64,000 nt of DNA, from contig CM038466.1 in the NCBI GenBank assembly GCA_021464415.1, positions 20,027,017 to 20,091,016 of the forward strand, given 5' to 3'. Positions 23,356 to 34,286 of this stretch are shown here, in pieces. Origin of the DNA: Lonicera japonica. Its lineage: Eukaryota > Streptophyta > Magnoliopsida > Dipsacales > Caprifoliaceae. Position 1 is the first letter of the stretch, and the number at the start of each line of letters is the position of its first letter. The notes beneath the pieces are model-generated. The model worked only from the letters and a program-made list of their open reading frames with translations. It had not been told where the DNA came from and made no database searches. The position numbers and the translations under genes are program-made.

Positions 23356-24225
23356 AGCTTTATCTCGATCTCGATCTCTCTAGTCGTACACGATTGCCCA
23401 CCTAGCTCCGATGATCTTAACAAGAGTTCTGGTGACCATTGCCAAAGTTTTGACCAAATCCCTAAAGCTCCGATGAGAATTTATATATAGTGCAAGGAAA
23501 ATGATAACATGTGCTACTATAAATGGAAATAATGAAATCTTATATGAGAATCTGTGCCATATTTAATGCATGTTGGGAGTTAATTATTTTCAAAAATGGG
23601 TACTTAACATGAGCTCTTAGGGTACATGTTAACATGACCCATAGTGCAAAAACAAATTTTGCATTCAAATTTACTTCTTTCATTGTATGCATATTTAGTA
23701 CAAAAATAAATTTGCACTAAAATTTGTATCTCAATTTGTCTACGAATTTAGTGTAAAAACATATTTACTCTAAAACCTATAATATTTGTTACTTGCATAT
23801 CTAGTTAAAAAACATAATTGCAATAAAATATAAATTATTAGTTGCTTACTGATTTAATGCAAAAATAAATTAGCAATACTTGTTCTGGAGCTTTAGTGAG
23901 GTCTGGGCATTCCAATAATGGCTGTGGAGCTCCTGCTAGACTCTAGTAGTTGTTACAGGAGCTCTAGCAGTTGGAGATAATGGCAGCAATCGCGAGTGAT
24001 TATTTTAAAGAAATAGATAGATATACAGAAGAATGATATTTGAGGCAAAGAAAAAGAAATGGCCTTATTTTCGAAAAAAAAATATAATTATGTAATTTTC
24101 TTTTTCATATAATTATAGATGGAACACTTTTAACCAATTGCGTAAAAAATTAATGAGTTTTGATAGTATTAAGGCCACACATATATACAAAAAGAGGTTC
24201 ATATCTTGTTTGCTCTTCTACTCTT
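23356..24225. other. Non-coding DNA with no recognised feature
   Basis: No domain or long ORF. The phrase GTGCAAAAACAAATTTTGCA and variants recur several times between 23640 and 23880, suggesting a decayed short tandem repeat. Confidence 0.4.
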
Positions 24226-24354
24226 AAGCAGTTCCAACAAACTTTTTAAAAGTTATTCTTCAAGTATGTACTTAGTTGACCATTTGGAGCAATTTGAATA
24301 GTGACTTTTTACGTGTACTTTAAAATGATTCCAACAAATTCTTTAAATGATAAT

Positions 24355-24944
24355 TGTGGGAGCATAATCCTAAATATTCTCTCGTGGGCCAAATTGGCCT
24401 TAATGTCTCTTTATGGGCCGAACAAGTAGGACGGGGCCCAATTATCATGAAAGATGAAAAGGATCATGAATGAAGTCTAACAATGTAATATAACTATATC
24501 TATAATATTTGCCGAGTAAAGAGAGAAGTAAGCCGAGCATAAGAAAGAACAGCCGAGTAAAAGATAGTTAACTTGAGAAAGACCTCCAGTATACAGGTAG
24601 AAGATACATCAACACAAGCCAGTTCACCAATGAGAAAATGACGTCTACGGATAATATCGTACGATGAATGATTATTGTACAAGCAAATGACGAATCAACA
24701 CGTGCAAAGTGAGAGGAAGTTAGTTATAATAGTTGTCCCTCCGACAAGTGGGAGGAGGAAATGAATGCCACGGAGGCCCTAAAATATGCCCCGGATGGTA
24801 ATTTCACTGGTGACTTAATCCATCTTAGGGAACACGAAATGTAGGGCTATAAATAGAAAAAGATGTTCTCTAAAAGATGAGAGAAAAAATCCAGTTACCA
24901 TCTCTACCAGTTTGGGCTGAACTTACTCCGGTGTACAAAAGCAT
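24355..24944 (+). repeat. 5' LTR (3' end lost)
   Basis: Matches 31805-32403 until AAAAGCAT, where the internal deletion joins it to pol. It retains TG at the start and a TATAAATAG promoter-like motif at about 24848. Confidence 0.88.
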
Positions 24945-24945
24945 T

Positions 24946-27394
24946 AGAAAAGGTGCAAGCAATCGCCAATATTCAGAAACCGACAAACTTGAAAGAGCTG
25001 TAAAAACTCACGGGTATGATCGCTGCTCTAAACCGATTTATCTCAAAATGCTCTGATAAATGCATGCCTTTATTTAAATCTTTGAAAAGAACAAAAAAGT
25101 TTGAATGGACCTTAGAATGCGATCAAGCTCTCGGTGAGCTAAAACAATACCTGAACAACCCACCATTAATATCCATCCCGGACCCCAGTGAACAACTCTT
25201 TATGTATTTGGCTTCCTCTGACAGGGCAGTAAGTTCGACCCTAATTAGAGAACATGCCAGCGTACAAAGGCCTGTATATTTTACTAGTAAATGCTTGATA
25301 GAACCAGAATTAAATTATTTGCCTCTGAAAAAACTTGTATTAGTATTAATCACAACATCCAGAAAATTGAGGCATTACTTCGACGCCCATTCGATCAAAG
25401 TGCTCACTAACAGCCCGATCAAGGCAGCTCTCAGGAAAGCTGATTTGTCTGGCCGAATGGAAAAATGGTCCGTTGAGTTAGGAAGATTTCATATTAAATA
25501 CGTGCCCAGGACGGCTATCAAAGGGCAGGTACTTGCTGATTTCATTGCCGAGTTCATGGGAAACGTTGAAATTTCTGCGGAAAAACAGTTATTAACCAGG
25601 GGGCAAAGTCAGGATGAAAAAGTGACCGAATTCAAACAATTTAAGCCGATCAAAAAATCCGCATTCCCCCGAAATTCAGTTTCATGGCACCTGAACATAG
25701 ACGGATAATCAACGATTGGTGGTTCTGGCGTCGGCATCGTATTCAAAACTCCGGAAGGAGGGATCATCAAACAGGCAATTCGGCTAGGTTTCAAAGCAAG
25801 CAATAATGAAGCGGAATATGAAACCTTGATTCTGGGTATGAAAAGGGCCACCCAGCTGGGGATTCAGGATTTAATAATCAATTGTGACTCTCAGATAGTG
25901 GCAAATCAGCTGATCGGGAAATATGCGGCAAAGAATGAACGAATGGCAGCGTATATGAACTTGGTTCGAAAAATGATGAAGAAGTTTAATTCGGTGTACA
26001 TCGAAAGGTTCCCCAGAATAAATAATTCACATGCAGATACACTGGCAACTCTGGCTTCAACAATAGATTCAAAAGTAAAACGAACAATGAAAGTAGAATT
26101 TGTACCAAAGCCGAGTATAGAGATTGACGGACAGCCGATTGTGTGCGACATTGAAACCAACTTTGGTGTTAGTTGGATGGATCAAATCATTGATTATCTA
26201 AAAGACGGGTCACTGCCGAATGACTGCACTGAAGCTTATCGCGTCAGAGCACAAGCTACTAGATACTGGTTGTCTGTCGAGCAAACGTTATATAAGATAT
26301 CCTTCTCAGGACCCTACCTCAGATGCGTTCACCCGAAATTGGTTCAAAATACTCTTTTTGAGCTACATGAAGGGAGTTGCGGCAGCCATACAGGAGGCCA
26401 ATCTCTAGCCAACAGGGCTAGATTCCAAGGATATTGGTGGCCCTACATGCAGAAAGATGCCGTGAAATACGTAAAGAAATGCGACAAATGCCATAAACAC
26501 TCCCCAATGATTCATCAACATGCTGCCGTTCTTCATCCCATTATCAGCCCTTGGCCCTTTGCTATGTTGGGATTGGATATTATGAGCCCTTTTCCCTGAG
26601 CTCCAAGAAATAAAAGGTTTCTTTTGGTCGGTACGGATTATTTTTCGAAATGGATAGAGGCAGTTCCTCTGGGGAACATTGCTAAATCTAATGTTAGAAG
26701 CTTTTTGTGGAAAAATATCGTCACCAGATTCGGCATCCCACGAGTATTGGTTTCTGACAACGGCACTCAGTTCAAGAACCAAAAAGTCGAAGAATTCTGC
26801 AATACTTATGGCATTAAACAACACTTTTCTAGTGTGGTTTATCCCCATGACAACGGTCTAGCTGAAGCATCAAATAAGATCATCTTAGATGGTTTGAAGA
26901 AAAAGTTAGAAGAGAAGAAAGAAAAGTGGGCGCAAGAATTACAATCAGTACTCTGGGCCTTTCGAACGAAACCGCGCAGATCAACAGGGGATACTCCTTA
27001 TTCCCTAACCTATGGAACGGAGGCAGTCATTCTCTTGAAAATCGGCTTACCAACTTTAAGAACGGCGCAATTAAAAAATGGAAACAATGATCAAGCCCTA
27101 GGGGAAACATTAGATCTGGCTGAATCAAGAAGGGAAATGGCTGCAATTCACTTGGCGAATTATCAAAATACCTTGGCTAAACAGTACAAAGCTAATGCCA
27201 GATTATGAGAATTTAAGGTTGGGGAATTGGTTCTGAGGAAGGTACTCGGCACAACTGTCAAGCCTAGCCATGGAAAACTCTAGCAGAATTGGGAAAGTCC
27301 TTATATGATTACTTTGGCTACTGGAACCGGATCCTACCATTTGCAAGATATGGAGGGTCAGCCGATCCCAAATCCTTGGAATGTGGCCAACTAA
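24946..27394 (+). pseudogene. Truncated gypsy pol: RT end, RNase H, archaeal-type RNase H, integrase
   Basis: A single frame can be followed to 27394 with in-frame stops at about 25003, 25706, 26598, 27206 and 27281 and no frameshift seen. The RT connection region (KLTGMIAALNRFISK) is followed by RNase H (VYFTSKCL..., GRFHIKYVPRTAIKGQ, LADFIAEF). Next comes the second RNase H (GSGVGIVFKTPEGG, NNEAEYETLILGMKRA, IINCDSQIVANQL, HADTLATLAS). Integrase has an HHCC zinc finger (LHEGSCGSHTGG, CDKCHKH) and the acidic triad in VGTDYFSKWIEAVPL, VSDNGTQF and NGLAEASNKIILDGL, then a FKVGELVLRKV tail. Decay by point stops without indels suggests a fairly recent element. It would have copied and inserted its own RNA-derived DNA. 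Confidence 0.88.
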
Positions 27395-27504
27395 AGAGCA
27401 TATTATCACTAGTTGTAATCCCAAAGATTGGATTATTTTGTTTTAGCCGATTTCAAAATATGAAAGTTTTGAGAATTTTGAATTAACACCATCTTGTCGA
27501 AAAA

Positions 27505-27700
27505 GACCTTCTTAAACAGAAGGCAAACGTATAAGACCTTGTTCAGACAAGACATCAAAATTAACGAAAGAACTTCTTAAACAAAAGGCAAACGTATAAG
27601 ACCTTGTTCAGACAAGGCATCAAAATTAACGAAAGACCTTCTTAAACAGAAGGCAAATGTTTAAGACCTTGCTCGGCCAGGGCAACAAGCACACAAATGT
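27505..27700 (+). repeat. 65-bp tandem repeat downstream of pol
   Basis: GACCTTCTTAAACAGAAGGC-type blocks start at 27505, 27570 and 27635, an exact 65-bp period; the third copy decays after about 50 bp. Short tandem repeats in this position are known for Retand-like elements. Confidence 0.8.
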
Positions 27701-28168
27701 GTAAGACTTTGATCGGCCAAGGCGACAAACGTGCAAATATATAAGGCTTGAATTAATCAACGCACCCAAAATTAATTAAGAGCACTTTTTTGTTCAAACA
27801 AGACAAGACATACTTGTTTATATTCAAATATGCTTCAGATTAGTTAAAACATGAACTAATTAAAGCTATTTGTGCGAAAATTGTTTGTCACAATTAATCA
27901 AAGTAGTAGTGTAATAATAAATATCAACAAAATCTTTCTTCATTAGTTTAAAACACATGTACATGTTGTAGGGCTTTGCGGCCAAAAAAAAGAAGAAGAA
28001 AAAGAAAAAAAAGGGGGAAGAAGACAAAAGTTTTTTTTAAGAAATTCCTCCAATGTCAAGAGCCCTAATGGTTCAGCCTTGACAACTCTCATGACCTTCT
28101 CGAGTTATTTATTAATTTTGTCGAAGCTCTCTTTAAGAAGACCTCCTTCGCTTGAAAGACGCAAATCG

Positions 28169-28342
28169 TTATTTCAAACGAAGAAATCGACCGGCAAGAC
28201 GGTCATAGCTCTTCCTCAGACGACGGTGTTTTCGTTTAAGGCGAAGAAAGGCCTTTAACATGTTGGCCACTTCTGTATCATTTACCCCTCCAGCATATGC
28301 AGAAGCAGCATCGAAAACGGATACATTGTTAGCATCCGCCAT
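28169..28342 (-). CDS. Short antisense basic ORF (57 aa) in the gypsy element
   Basis: An intact ATG-to-TAA frame on the minus strand encodes 57 residues: a neutral N-terminus (MADANNVSVFDAASAYAGG) and a strongly basic C-terminus with LKRKHRRLRKSYDRLAGRF. It lies downstream, in antisense direction, of the larger antisense gene (28796-31296). I know no family for it. The bias toward Arg/Lys and Leu and the intact frame in an otherwise decayed element argue for coding, but it is short and may be chance. Confidence 0.35.
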   Translation of the reverse strand: MADANNVSVFDAASAYAGGVNDTEVANMLKAFLRLKRKHRRLRKSYDRLAGRFLRLK

Positions 28343-28795
28343 TGAAGTAAAATTCAGAAGTTAAAATTGCTTTTCAGTTACGTACAATGAAAAATAAACA
28401 GTGAGCAATCTGATACGGATTATATAGGGGGTCGAAAAACCCTATACAATGAATGTCCTAAAAATATGAAAGGACATTCATCATTTAATATTCTCGTCAC
28501 GCGCCATTTATTATTCTCTTCATTCGAAAAAACACCTTGGAAATTTACCGAAACCCCGCACATTAGTTGCCCAGTGGCCATTTTTTAAAGGCCACGTGGC
28601 CAACTGGGGGGCATAATTACAATTATCATTATAATTACAATTATCCATTAGATCAATATGGCATACATACTCGGCAAAAAGGATTTATGTTACATACACA
28701 AAGAAAATCATACTCCGCAAAAGGTATTTTCATTACAACTTTTCATTAAGTCAAAAGGTATTTTCATTACAACTTTTCATTAAGTCAAAAAAAAA

Positions 28796-31296
28796 TCATC
28801 TTTCATCCTCATTATTTTCGGCAGCATTATCACCTTCTTGCTCTTCCCCAGAAACAGGGGGAGGTTGAGCGAATAGATCAGGGGGGCAAAGTGCTGGCTT
28901 ATCAAAAAGGGGATCCCCCTCGACAACCCCTGCAGCAGATAAACCAAATTTATAATCGGCTTTATAAATGATATCTTTTATCTTTACAATCTGGTTTGCT
29001 GCTTCATCTGAGGCCTCATTATAACATGTCGTTTCGGCATTTGTTAATTCTTCGAAATGAAGAGACTTGAGCTCTTCAATTGCTGCTTCGGACACCCTTT
29101 TCTCCTCCTCTCTGGCCCTGGCTATAGCTTGAGCTTTGCTATTCTGAGCCAACGTAAGAGAATTTTGGAGTTCGGTAACCTGAGCCTGAAGAATCTGAAC
29201 TTGACCCTCCAAATGAGCCTTATTTTCCTCAGCCGACTTCGTCGCATCGCTGTAATCGGCCTGAAGAAAAAAGAAAGCTAATTTGTTACGTCAACGACTA
29301 TGGCTTTGGCCTCGTAAGCTTCCTTTTTGGCCTCTGAAACTTCCTTTTTAAGCCTTGCCACCTTTGCCTTGTAGTCTTTTCTGGCTTGTTTGTATCGAGA
29401 AATTATTTCGGCAAAGTATTGATTTGACTATAAAAAAAAGCAGATAAAATAAAAACAAAAACAAAAAAAACGATCGTTGAAAAGAAAACGAAATTTCAAT
29501 CAAAAGAAGAGACAATATCTTATGCCGACTTGGCACTGAAAACCCTTATATTCTAGTTCGAAGAGGGAAACAGACTTCAATTTTTTGCCATCCTCCGGCA
29601 AAACCATAGCAATTGCTAAAGCATGAGCAACCCTACTGCTTGTCAAAGCAGAGTCCTTTATGTTGATAGGCCTCTGATCATGAACAACTCAGGGCCTAAT
29701 GATGAACTCCTCAAGAAGAGTTTCCTCTGAAGGAGTATCTTCCTGAATCTCGGTCACCTCAGGATGAGCAGGCGAATTGACCGGATGTTCGACACCTTCA
29801 TGATCATGTGCCCTTATTTCAATTGGGGGAGAAGGAGTTTTTGAAATCCCGGCCTCCCTAACGTTTTCACTAAAAATAGCTTTAGGGCGAGCCCCTTCTA
29901 TGATCGGATTTTTAACTTCCATTGGCGGAGTCTTTTCTTGTGCAGTTTTCCTCATTTTGGTAGAAGGACCCGTCGAACTTTCAGAAGCCCTATCTTTATA
30001 GAGCCGAGCATTCAGAGAATTAAAAACACTACGCCGACCAGCCATATTTGTATCAAAAGACTCGAAAATGGGTACCTCACTTTTGGGTCTTCTTCTCAAT
30101 AGAGATTATTCAAACTCCTCTAACTCATCCTCTTCGGGAAGGTTTACTTCAACTTCCCCAATAGAAACATGCACAGCTTCACCTCGCCTCTTTGAGATTG
30201 AAATGGCAATGATTGGCTTAGCCACGAAACCCCTGCGGCGTTCTCAGTCTGCAACATGGGACGATTGATCGGGGGGTTACGAACTTTTTCAACTGCCGGC
30301 ATTTTATTCTTCTTCTTCCCTTTGCCTCTTTTTTCTCTGGCAACTAGAAGTTCAGGAAACTCTAAGTCCGGAGATTCTCCCGCTAGAATACGCCGCTGGA
30401 TGCCCTCATTTTTTTAAACCACCCAAGGATTCACTACATTATGATCTCTGAAGAAATCATATTTGTCCTTGTCCAGAAGGGGAGGACCAACCCACTTAAC
30501 AATGTTGGTGCGGCTGGAGAATGAGGTATATGGAGGAATGTAATTTAGAAGAATATGAGCCGATCTGGGATGGCGAGAAGGCCCTACATTATCAGACCCA
30601 TCATAGTTAATAGCCACGTTCAAATGATCACGATTGAGCTTGTCCAAAAGCGGTTTACTAAAACATCTCTTCACTCCGCCAACTACAAAAAAAACACAAT
30701 CAAGGTAAAACATCAAACAGTTGATAGACAAATATATATATATATATATATCCATGGTGAGTAAAATGCAAACCATGTGCGTTGAAGTGCCTAGGAATGC
30801 TTTTGTTAATCGGGTCAGGTTCAAGATTCCCAGTAAGAAGAACTACGTCGTTAAATGCATCTTTATGAGATGACGCTAGCCCTTCAATAATAGAAGGAGA
30901 ATGGGATCTGGCCCTCAAATTCCATTTATCTTCGGACTCAGACAAAAGGTAGCAGTATTTAATTTCTTTCAACCCTAGGTAGAGGTTAAGACGTCTATTC
31001 AATTCGGACGTGCCTAAAATAATTCTGAGTACGTTCGGAGTTAGCTGGCATAGATGAAAACGGGTATCCCTCAAAAAATCTACCAGCAAAGGATCAAGAG
31101 GAATCCTCAACCCAGCAACCTTGAACAAGGACGTGTAAATAGGGTATTCGTTATGAGATGGGGGTAAACCTAGTTCTATATCTTTAAAAACATCCTCACG
31201 GGGCCCAGGTTCTCTCCAAGAAATTCCATTAGGAATATAGGCCCTCTCAAATTCCGATTTGTCTATGTCGGTGTTCAAGGAATACTTTCCCCCCAT
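28796..31296 (-). pseudogene. Antisense gene of the Tat element: putative gypsy-type transposon domain plus coiled coil
   Basis: Transcription opposite to pol is implied. Exon A (31296-30774) begins MGGKYSLNTDIDKSEFERAY and contains FKVAGLRIPLDPLLVDFLRD and CQLTPNVLRIILGTSELNRR, which resembles the Pfam family 'putative gypsy type transposon' (Transposase_28). A GT...TTTTGTAG intron over a (TA)n tract leads to exon B (30682-30414, GGVKRCFSKPLLDKLNRDHL). A degenerate Pro/Ser/Glu-rich middle follows (about 30410-29690). The C-terminus (29410-28796) is a long coiled coil (LEGQVQILQAQVTELQNSL...) with an acidic tail ending NNEDER. Stops at about 30414 and 29689 and a frame change near 30100 break it. 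Antisense extra ORFs at this place are known in Tat-lineage elements; their function is not established. Confidence 0.65.
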
Positions 31297-31804
31297 AATG
31301 GTCAGCGAATAACGGCGATGAGAAGAACTGAAACTAGGGTTTCACAAAAATTAAATCAAAAATAAGGAATGAGAAATTAGGAACTTACAAAGAAATGAGA
31401 CCTACCGACGAACGAGACGAGTAGCGAATTCGGCGAAACAAACTAAAAAAATAAAAATTCGACTGTTAGAAAAGAAAAGATCACAGCGAAGATATGGAGG
31501 AGATGAAGAGGTAGAAGTTAGGGTTGAAAGAATAATACCTTTTTGAAAATTTCTTTCCTTTATTTCCCTCTAAGAGACGTCTTACCTTATTGAGATGTGT
31601 GTAAGAAGTGACCATCATTTAATGAGATTTAACAGCCATCTCATTACGCTTAGTCAATTTCAATGGCTGACGATATGACACGTGGAGACCATTCACAAAT
31701 GAAAAAATTCTCCAAAAGGTTGAATGAGAATGAGAAATTGCTTTGAAAGGAATCAAGCCTCCGAACTCATGGAATTAACATGACTTGAAGGCTTGGGGGG
31801 CAAT

Positions 31805-32403
31805 TATAGGAGCATAATCCTAAATATTCTCTCGTGGGCCGAATTGGCCTTAATGTCTCTTTATAGGCCGAACAAGTAGGACGGGGCCCAATTATCATGA
31901 AAGATGAAAAAGGATCATAAGTGAAGTCTAACAATGTAAGAGAACTATATATATAATATTTGTCGAGTAAAGAGAGTGGTAAGCTGAGCATAAGGAAGAA
32001 CAGTCGAGTGAAATATAGTTAACTTTAAAAAGACTTCCAGTATACAAGTAGAAGATACATCAACACAAGCCAGTTCACCAATGAGAAAATGACATCTACG
32101 GATAATATCGTACGATGAATGATTATTGTACAAGCAAATGACGAATCAACACGTGCAAAGTGAGAGGAAGTTAGTTATAATAGCTGTCCCTCCGACAGGT
32201 GGAGGGAGGAAATGAATGCAGCGAAGGTCCTAAAATATGCCCTGGATGGTAATTTCACTGGTGACCTAATCCATTTAGGGGAACACGAAATGTAGGGCTA
32301 TAAATAGAAAAAGATGTTCTCTAAAAGATGAGAGAAAACATCCAGTTACCATCTCTACCAGTTTGGGCCGGACTTACTCCGGTGTACAAAAGCATCACAA
32401 ACA
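31805..32403 (+). repeat. 3' LTR of the gypsy element
   Basis: Begins TATAGGAGC (the first G of TG mutated to A) and ends CAAACA before the ATAAT duplication. It aligns with 24355-24944. It is preceded by the polypurine tract. Confidence 0.88.
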
Positions 32404-32448
32404 ATAATATTTTTATATTTTTTTTGTTCTTAACACTTAATGAGGTTA

Positions 32449-32970
32449 GAGCATCTCCAATATGCATGTGTAAACTATGCCACATAGGATTTGTGTAAAA
32501 TTTACACATTGTGTATAATTTTTGGTGCTCCAATGGTGTTGTATAAAATATGTCATATCCTCTTTTGTGTAAAATGGGTGTGTATTTTACACATCCACCA
32601 GATAATTTCCTCTCTCAAACTTTTTACAAAAACTTCAAAATAGTATAATTAAAAATAAAAAATATATTTTGTAATAAAACTTGCATATTTGAGTTCTACT
32701 CATCAAGATCTTTAAATCAATACCCACTTTGATTATGTAATTATAAATAGAAAATATTTATAAAAAATATTGAATATTATATATTCCATGTGTTTTCATA
32801 TAATTGGTGCATCACAATTTTACACAAGATTATAAGTATAAACCATTAGAGCAAAAATGAGAATGTGTATAAAATATGTGTAAAACAACTTTTTATCAAT
32901 CAAATGTCAATTATTTATTAGTTCACATGTTTTTACACATCAATTTTACACATTACTATTGAAGATACTC
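32449..32970. mobile_element. Tourist-type MITE (522 bp)
   Basis: Ends GAGCATCTCCAATA and, inverted, GAGTATCTTCAATA, flanked by TTA (32446-32448, 32971-32973). The second MITE-like copy provides the empty site: near 36585-36605 the flanks TTAATGAG and TTAATGTCCTATTTGAC are joined directly. Confidence 0.8.
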
Positions 32971-33229
32971 TTAGTGTCTTATTTGACCAATACAAACTTT
33001 AATCAAATAAAATATTCAAAAAATAATTTGAAGAGCACTTTTTTACTAGCCAAATTTAAAGAGAGAGAATGACTTTTCAAAATAAAGAGCAAATTTCACT
33101 ACTTTTGTTAGAATTAATTTTGCTTATAATAGTCTTCAAAAAATTGCACTTTAGTCATTTAAAAAACTTGTTGGAAATGTTCTAACAAACCTCAAGTATA
33201 ATATTAGAACAACTCCAATGAATTCTTAA

Positions 33230-33628
33230 AATATGTACTTTATGAACTTATGCAACAATCTAAAAGAGTGAATTTTGAAACACTTTCAAATAAATGACTC
33301 CAATAAATTCTTCAAATGATATCTAATAGTATATATATAAAATGGGAGGAGTGAGGAAGATTTGTTTTGGAATTGCCACATGGCACTCATTAATGCACTC
33401 ATTAATTAGCTACATTAATTGTTTTTCTTTTTTTTCCCCTTTTTCTCTTTGTTTTTTCTTTTCTAAACAAAATTTGTTAATCTCCTCAATTATTAATAAA
33501 GAGAAATATTTGTTCTCTTTATTAATCTTAACTTGCACACCTCAAGAATTTACAAATTAGTGTTTGTTTTTTATACTTTGATTATATTTTTTTTATTATT
33601 ATATTATAAATCAATTTGAATTTCTTTC
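33230..33628 (+). repeat. Left copy of the ~398-bp direct repeat around the viral fragment
   Basis: Nearly identical to 36025-36421, from AATATGTACTTTATGAAC to GAATTTCTTT. Differences are few (CATTAATG versus CACTAATG, and T-tract length). It contains host MITE flank and the first ~300 bp of the Helitron. Confidence 0.9.
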
Positions 33629-33635
33629 TATTAAT

Positions 33636-34286
33636 AGGGCCATTGAGTTTGCAGAAAAATTTCCTGATGAAATTCGGGATAAAACTCAATTACAAAGATT
33701 TTTAGGATCTTTAAATTATATTCGCGACTATTATAAAAATTTAGCTATTGATTGTATCCCTCTATATGAGAGATTAAGAAAAAACCCTCTTCCGTGGTCT
33801 GATAGACACACTACAGCTGTAAAGCTTATTAAATCTAAAGTTAAACAACTTCCTTGCTTGGCACTGGTTTCACCTTACTCTTTTAAAATTGTTGAAACAG
33901 ATGCTTCAGATATTGGTTATGGAGGTATTCTTAAACAAAAGTTTAAAGATTCTGATAAAGAAATTTTATCTAGATTTACTTCTGGAAAATGGAATGATGC
34001 TCAGAAAAATTATTCTACAATTAAGAAAGAAATATTATCTGTTGTTGAATGTATTTCTGATTTCCAAGAAGATTTATTGAATCAAGAATTTCTCTTACGT
34101 ATTGATTGTCAAGCAGCTAAAGATGTGCTTGAAAAAGATGTAAAAAATATTGCTTCTAAACAAATATTCGCTAGATGGCAAGCAATTTTATCAGTATTTG
34201 ATTTTAAAATAGAATTTATAAAAGGAGAATCAAATTCTCTTCCTGATTTCCTGACTAGAGAATTTTTGCAGGGTAAGGCCTCATGA
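33636..34286 (+). pseudogene. Endogenous caulimovirid fragment: end of reverse transcriptase and RNase H
   Basis: Open to a TGA at 34284-34286 but lacking its N-terminus, which is cut at the junction with the left direct repeat. The RT thumb (QLQRFLGSLNYIRDYYKN) is followed by a complete-looking RNase H. Likely catalytic acids are seen in ETDASDIGYGGIL, KKEILSVVEC, LRIDCQAAKDV and SLPDFLTREF. This arrangement, including FARWQAILSVFDF before the last motif, is that of plant pararetroviruses (Caulimoviridae) rather than LTR elements. Movement, coat and protease regions are absent here. In an active virus this enzyme would turn pregenomic RNA into DNA. The surviving frame has no internal stop. 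Confidence 0.82.

Larger units (their letters stand above)
24355..32403 (+). mobile_element. Ty3/gypsy LTR retrotransposon, Tat lineage, internally deleted
   Basis: The LTRs are about 599 bp (TGTGGGAGC...AAACA); the 5' LTR has lost its last bases. The whole element is flanked by ATAAT (24350-24354, 32404-32408). The 5' LTR joins directly to the end of the reverse transcriptase, so PBS, gag, protease and most of RT are missing. Remaining, in order: RNase H, a second (archaeal-type) RNase H and integrase, a 65-bp tandem repeat, an antisense gene region, and a polypurine tract (GGCTTGGGGGGCA, about 31791-31802). Two RNase H domains are the mark of the Tat group (Retand/Ogre relatives). Confidence 0.88.
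24226..33186. mobile_element. MITE-like element, first copy, split by a gypsy element and a Tourist MITE
   Basis: The left piece (24226-24354) starts GCAGTTCCAACAAACTTTT. The right piece (32404-33186) ends with its inverse, AAAACTTGTTGGAAATGTTC. The pieces join at the ATAAT target duplication of the gypsy element and are further split by a Tourist MITE (32449-32970). The reassembled order matches a second copy at 33203-36796, which lacks these two insertions. The inside is non-coding. Confidence 0.65.
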
